Assembly: GCF_003057885.1 (NCBI RefSeq)
Contig: NZ_QAGK01000008.1
Location: forward strand, 62,001 to 126,000
Direction of reading: 5' to 3'
DNA: 64,000 nt
Source: Oceaniglobus ichthyenteri
Lineage (GTDB): Bacteria; Pseudomonadota; Alphaproteobacteria; Rhodobacterales; Rhodobacteraceae
In this document: positions 61,231-64,000 of the stretch, one piece after another
Numbering within the stretch: position 1 is the stretch's first letter
Layout of the letters: each line of letters begins with the position of its first letter
Translations under genes and position numbers: made by a program
The notes under the pieces: model-generated
Databases searched by the model: none
What the model saw: only the letters and a program-made list of their open reading frames with translations
Told to the model about the DNA's origin: nothing

Positions 61231-63147
61231 ATGGCGGAAAAAACAGTGCAACGCGGCGCCCTTCCTTCGCCACGTCTGGGCGCATTTGTGGCGATGATGG
61301 CCGCCCTTCTGACGCTCACCGCCATTGTCTGGTCGTCCAGCCTGCCGTTGTGGATCGGCTGGCGCATCTATTCCGAACAGGTGTTGATTGTCGCGCTGGC
61401 CTTGGCGCTGGCGATTACATTTGTCACCCGCCCGGCGCGCAAAGGTGTGGCGCGCCCGCCCAACCGATTGGATTGGGCATTGGCCATCGCCGCACTGAGC
61501 CTGGGGGCGTATCTGATGGTGCGCTTTCCGGTTCTGTCGCAGAACGTGTTTTATCACCCGGTTGAAGCGCTGATCATCTCGGCCATCGGGTTTGTTCTGC
61601 TGATCGAAGGCGTGCGCCGCTCTATGGGTTGGGCATTGATCGTGATTCTTGCGGCGGTGTGTCTTTATGCGCTGTTTTCAAGTGAACTGACCGGGCCACT
61701 TCAATCACGTTCGATCAAGCCGGATCGGTTGCTGACCTTTTTAATCCTTGATTCTGCCTCGCTCACCGGCGCTGCACTCTATATCGCGGTAACGGTTGTG
61801 GTGCCGTTTTTAGTTTTGGCGCAACTGCTGTTGGCCTCGGGCGGGTCGGCGTTTTTCTCAGACATCTCGCTGGCGCTGACCGGGCGCAAACGTGGTGGCG
61901 CGGGAAAGATCGCGATTCTCGGCTCGGCATTTTTCGGTTCAATCTCTGGATCGGCCGTGTCGAACGTGGCCTCGACCGGCGCCATCACGATTCCGCTGAT
62001 GAAAGACGGCGGATACAAACCCAAAACCGCCGCCGCGATTGAGGCCGCCGCCAGCACCGGAGGCCAGTTGATGCCGCCGATCATGGGCGCAGCGGCGTTC
62101 CTGTTGGCCGAAAACCTGCAAGTCAGCTATGGCGAAGTGGTGATTGCCGCCATCGTGCCATCGCTGTTGTTTTACGTCAGCCTGTTTATTTTCGCCGATC
62201 TTGAGGCAGGGCGGCGCAATATTGCCCGCGTCCCCGAAGACCGGATTCCGCCCGCCGCCCAGGTGATGCGCCGGGGCTGGTTCATTCTGGTGCCGTTTGT
62301 GGTGCTGTTGGGCGGGTTGTTTGCCTTTAACCTGCGCCCCGAAACGGCGGCGCTTTACGCGGTGGCGGTTTTGTTCGTGCTGTCGTTGCTGCGCACCTAT
62401 GACGGGCGGCGGATCAACTGGGCCGATCTGTGGCGCGTTCTGGTGACATCGGGTCGCGCGGCGGTTGAGATTGTTTTGATCACCGCGATTGCCGGCATGA
62501 TCATCGGGCTTGTGGCGCGGTCGGGCCTGTCGTTCGGCATGGGGTTTTTCCTGGTCCAGCTTGGCAAATCGTCGCTGTTTCTGTTGCTGATGGTCACCGC
62601 GATTGTGTGCATCGTCATGGGCATGGGCCTGCCCACGGTTGGGGTTTATTTGTTGCTGGCGTCTTTGGCCGCGCCGCCGCTGATCGAACTGGGGTTGAAC
62701 CCGATGGCGGCGCATCTGTTTGTGCTGTATTTCGGGATGCTGTCGATGTTGACACCGCCGGTGGCGATTGCGGCCTTTGTGGCCGCCAATATGGCCGGAT
62801 CACCGCCCATGCGCACCGGATTTGAGGCGGTGCGCATTGCCTGGCCCGCGTTCTTGGTACCGTTCCTGTTTGTGACCTCGCCCGCGATGCTGCTGAATGC
62901 GGTGTGGTACGATTCGGTGTTCACCGTCGCCACGGCATTGGTCGGAGTGTACCTGATCACTGGGGCGATTGTGGGCTATTTGGCGCGGCCCTTGCCGCCT
63001 GTGCTGCGGCTGTTGGTGGCGCTGGCCGGGATCATGGCACTGTTGCCCCACGGGATGTTTGATGGCGCGCTTTGGGTCAATCTGGCCGGTATCGCTTTGG
63101 GCGTGGTGTTTTACACAGGTGCGCGGCGCGCGGCCTTGATCGCGTGA
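61231..63147 (+). CDS. TRAP transporter fused permease (DctQM-type)
   Basis: A 638-residue membrane protein combining the small and large TRAP permease subunits. There are about 15-17 helices. The large-subunit signatures are GSISGSAVSNVASTGAITIP and AAASTGGQLMPPIMGAAAFL, and further GMGLPTVGVYLLLASLAAPP. ATG 61231 has GGGAGGG 7 bases upstream; GTG 61210 was rejected. It imports the solute captured by the preceding TAXI protein using a sodium gradient, as for the family. It ends the island. Confidence 0.9.
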   Translation: MAEKTVQRGALPSPRLGAFVAMMAALLTLTAIVWSSSLPLWIGWRIYSEQVLIVALALALAITFVTRPARKGVARPPNRLDWALAIAALSLGAYLMVRFPVLSQNVFYHPVEALIISAIGFVLLIEGVRRSMGWALIVILAAVCLYALFSSELTGPLQSRSIKPDRLLTFLILDSASLTGAALYIAVTVVVPFLVLAQLLLASGGSAFFSDISLALTGRKRGGAGKIAILGSAFFGSISGSAVSNVASTGAITIPLMKDGGYKPKTAAAIEAAASTGGQLMPPIMGAAAFLLAENLQVSYGEVVIAAIVPSLLFYVSLFIFADLEAGRRNIARVPEDRIPPAAQVMRRGWFILVPFVVLLGGLFAFNLRPETAALYAVAVLFVLSLLRTYDGRRINWADLWRVLVTSGRAAVEIVLITAIAGMIIGLVARSGLSFGMGFFLVQLGKSSLFLLLMVTAIVCIVMGMGLPTVGVYLLLASLAAPPLIELGLNPMAAHLFVLYFGMLSMLTPPVAIAAFVAANMAGSPPMRTGFEAVRIAWPAFLVPFLFVTSPAMLLNAVWYDSVFTVATALVGVYLITGAIVGYLARPLPPVLRLLVALAGIMALLPHGMFDGALWVNLAGIALGVVFYTGARRAALIA

Positions 63148-63165
63148 ACCGCCCGTTGGGCGGTG

Positions 63166-63196
63166 GCCTGCGGCGCGGATATTTTCAGCAGGAAAA
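63166..63196. repeat. Dispersed intergenic element, family B copy
   Basis: GCCTGCGGCGCGGATATTTT then CAGCAGGAAAA, after a GC hairpin (ACCGCCC/GGGCGGT) that follows the TRAP permease stop. Hairpin plus element is the same arrangement as at 7050-7099. Confidence 0.6.
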
Positions 63197-63201
63197 GCCG
63201 A

Positions 63202-64000
63202 TCACGGCGCGCTGAACCGGAACGTGGTGTGTTGGCGATAGGTTTGGTTTGGCGTCAGGGTGATGGCAGGAAAATGCGGATGATTTGGGGCATCGGGCCA
63301 GGATTGCGGCTCGATTGCCAAGCCGCAGTGCGGGCCATAGGGATGGGCGTGCAGCGTGCGCGCGGTGCCCGTGTTGATCGGCGCGGCGTCGAAGATTTGA
63401 AGGCCGGGTTCGGTGGTGGCCAGTTCCAGCCGCGTGCCGCTGACGCCGGTCAGGGTGAGCGCCGGGGTCAGGGCGCGGCGTTGGGTGGCAAGGCAGAAAT
63501 TATGATCAAGCGGCGGGCGTTCGCCGGGCGATATGGTTTTGGTCTGGCGAAAATCGTGCGGGTGGTTGGTGAGGGTTTCAACCGCCCCGGTGGGCAGGTT
63601 TTGGACGGTGGTGGGCAAGATATGATCGGCCTTGATGCACATTGTGTGGCCCGCCCAGGTTGGTGTGCCATCCATATTCCAATATCCGTGATGGGCGATA
63701 TTCATCAAGGTGGGCGCATCGGTGGTGGCAGTGATTTCAAGGTGCAGCGTGTCATCACTCAGCCGGTAGGTGGCGGTGATGTCTTTGGTGCCGGGAAATC
63801 CGCCCGCGCCATCGGGTTGGCGCAGGGTCAGGGTGGCATGGGACGCGCTGTGATCGGCCAAGGTCCAGAGCGCGGCATGGCTGCTGGCGCTGGCGGAGTG
63901 CAGGGTGTTGGCGTTTTCATTCGCCTCGAATCTGTGGGTTTGCCCCGCGATCTGCGCCATGGCTCCGCCAATCCGGTTGGCCACGGGTGCGATCACACAG
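63202..64000 (-). CDS. Aldose 1-epimerase, 5' end outside the window
   Basis: At least 265 residues are visible; the N-terminus is cut by the end of the window. IAPVANRIGGAMAQIAGQTH and ENANTLHS match the galactose mutarotase opening, NIAHHGYWNMDG has the catalytic histidine pair region, and LDHNFCL and GLQIFDAAP complete the pattern. It interconverts sugar anomers. It is convergent with the TRAP permease and separated by the family B element. Confidence 0.88.
   Translation of the reverse strand, partial: CVIAPVANRIGGAMAQIAGQTHRFEANENANTLHSASASSHAALWTLADHSASHATLTLRQPDGAGGFPGTKDITATYRLSDDTLHLEITATTDAPTLMNIAHHGYWNMDGTPTWAGHTMCIKADHILPTTVQNLPTGAVETLTNHPHDFRQTKTISPGERPPLDHNFCLATQRRALTPALTLTGVSGTRLELATTEPGLQIFDAAPINTGTARTLHAHPYGPHCGLAIEPQSWPDAPNHPHFPAITLTPNQTYRQHTTFRFSAP

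Noticed and set aside
61939-62715. 258-residue minus-strand open frame inside the TRAP permease
   Set aside because: Extreme His/Arg/Gln/Pro composition; a shadow of the transporter reading frame.
1-64000. CRISPR array, prophage or plasmid functions
   Set aside because: No regularly spaced direct repeats, integrase, transposase, capsid, replication or conjugation genes were seen.

Overview
The window is chromosomal DNA of an alphaproteobacterium, most likely a marine Rhodobacteraceae (Roseobacter-group) species. This is inferred from high-GC codon use, from the split F0 operon atpI-atpB-atpE-atpF'-atpF, from a MipZ gene, from the rpsP-rimM-trmD-rplS-rpmE neighbourhood with ffh, and from a dispersed intergenic element built around GGATATTT...GCAAGAAAA. 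I see no phage, transposase, plasmid or CRISPR feature. Nearly all of the window looks like core genome, with one accessory-looking catabolic island at the right end.

Layout. 0-8.7 kb: 5' end of zapE, an HI0933-type flavoprotein, a small membrane protein, an EamA exporter coupled to mnmD, a divergent MnmC-like oxidase, an FMN reductase, a TPP enzyme, two overlapping Lin0512 paralogues and pheA. 8.8-15.3 kb: a membrane-anchored cytochrome c and a complete yejABEF-type peptide/microcin C importer. 15.3-25 kb: D,D-carboxypeptidase, HAD phosphatase, clpS, an RsmC-like methyltransferase, a short-chain dehydrogenase that has lost its catalytic lysine, a haem cluster (hemF, hemE, hemC) and a D-2-hydroxyacid dehydrogenase. 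25-31.4 kb: tesA-like esterase divergent from a ybbA-ybbP-type ABC pair (with a perfect 27-bp inverted repeat between the two ABC genes), NUDIX, tRNA-Met, an unknown membrane protein and mipZ. 31.6-37 kb: the ffh / GNAT / chorismate mutase / rpsP / rimM / DUF1328 / trmD / rplS / rpmE block, all on the minus strand.

37-48 kb: a secreted protein with an internal duplication, LysR plus EamA, an OmpA-domain protein, an ArsR regulator, the F0 ATP synthase operon, a FadR-type regulator with a palindromic site in its own promoter, an OmpA lipoprotein, an AraC/O6-alkylguanine methyltransferase fusion, nth and adenosine kinase. 48-55.8 kb: a GYF_2-domain secreted protein, a sulfotransferase divergent from a core-2/I-branching-like glycosyltransferase, HIT, a zinc-finger protein, polA and rluE. 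55.8-63.1 kb: a catabolic and transport island (two SDRs, FAD monooxygenase, GntR/UTRA regulator, a maleate isomerase/arylmalonate decarboxylase-like protein, TAXI-TRAP binding protein and fused permease). The same palindrome, TTGTCCAGACAA, lies in front of both of its rightward transcription units. The window ends inside an aldose-1-epimerase gene.

The best candidates for something undescribed are the TTGTCCAGACAA island, whose racemase-superfamily enzyme appears to lack both catalytic cysteines; the two families of structured intergenic repeats; and the degenerate SDR between rsmC-like and hemF. All assignments come from reading the sequence and from recall of protein families. No database search was run.
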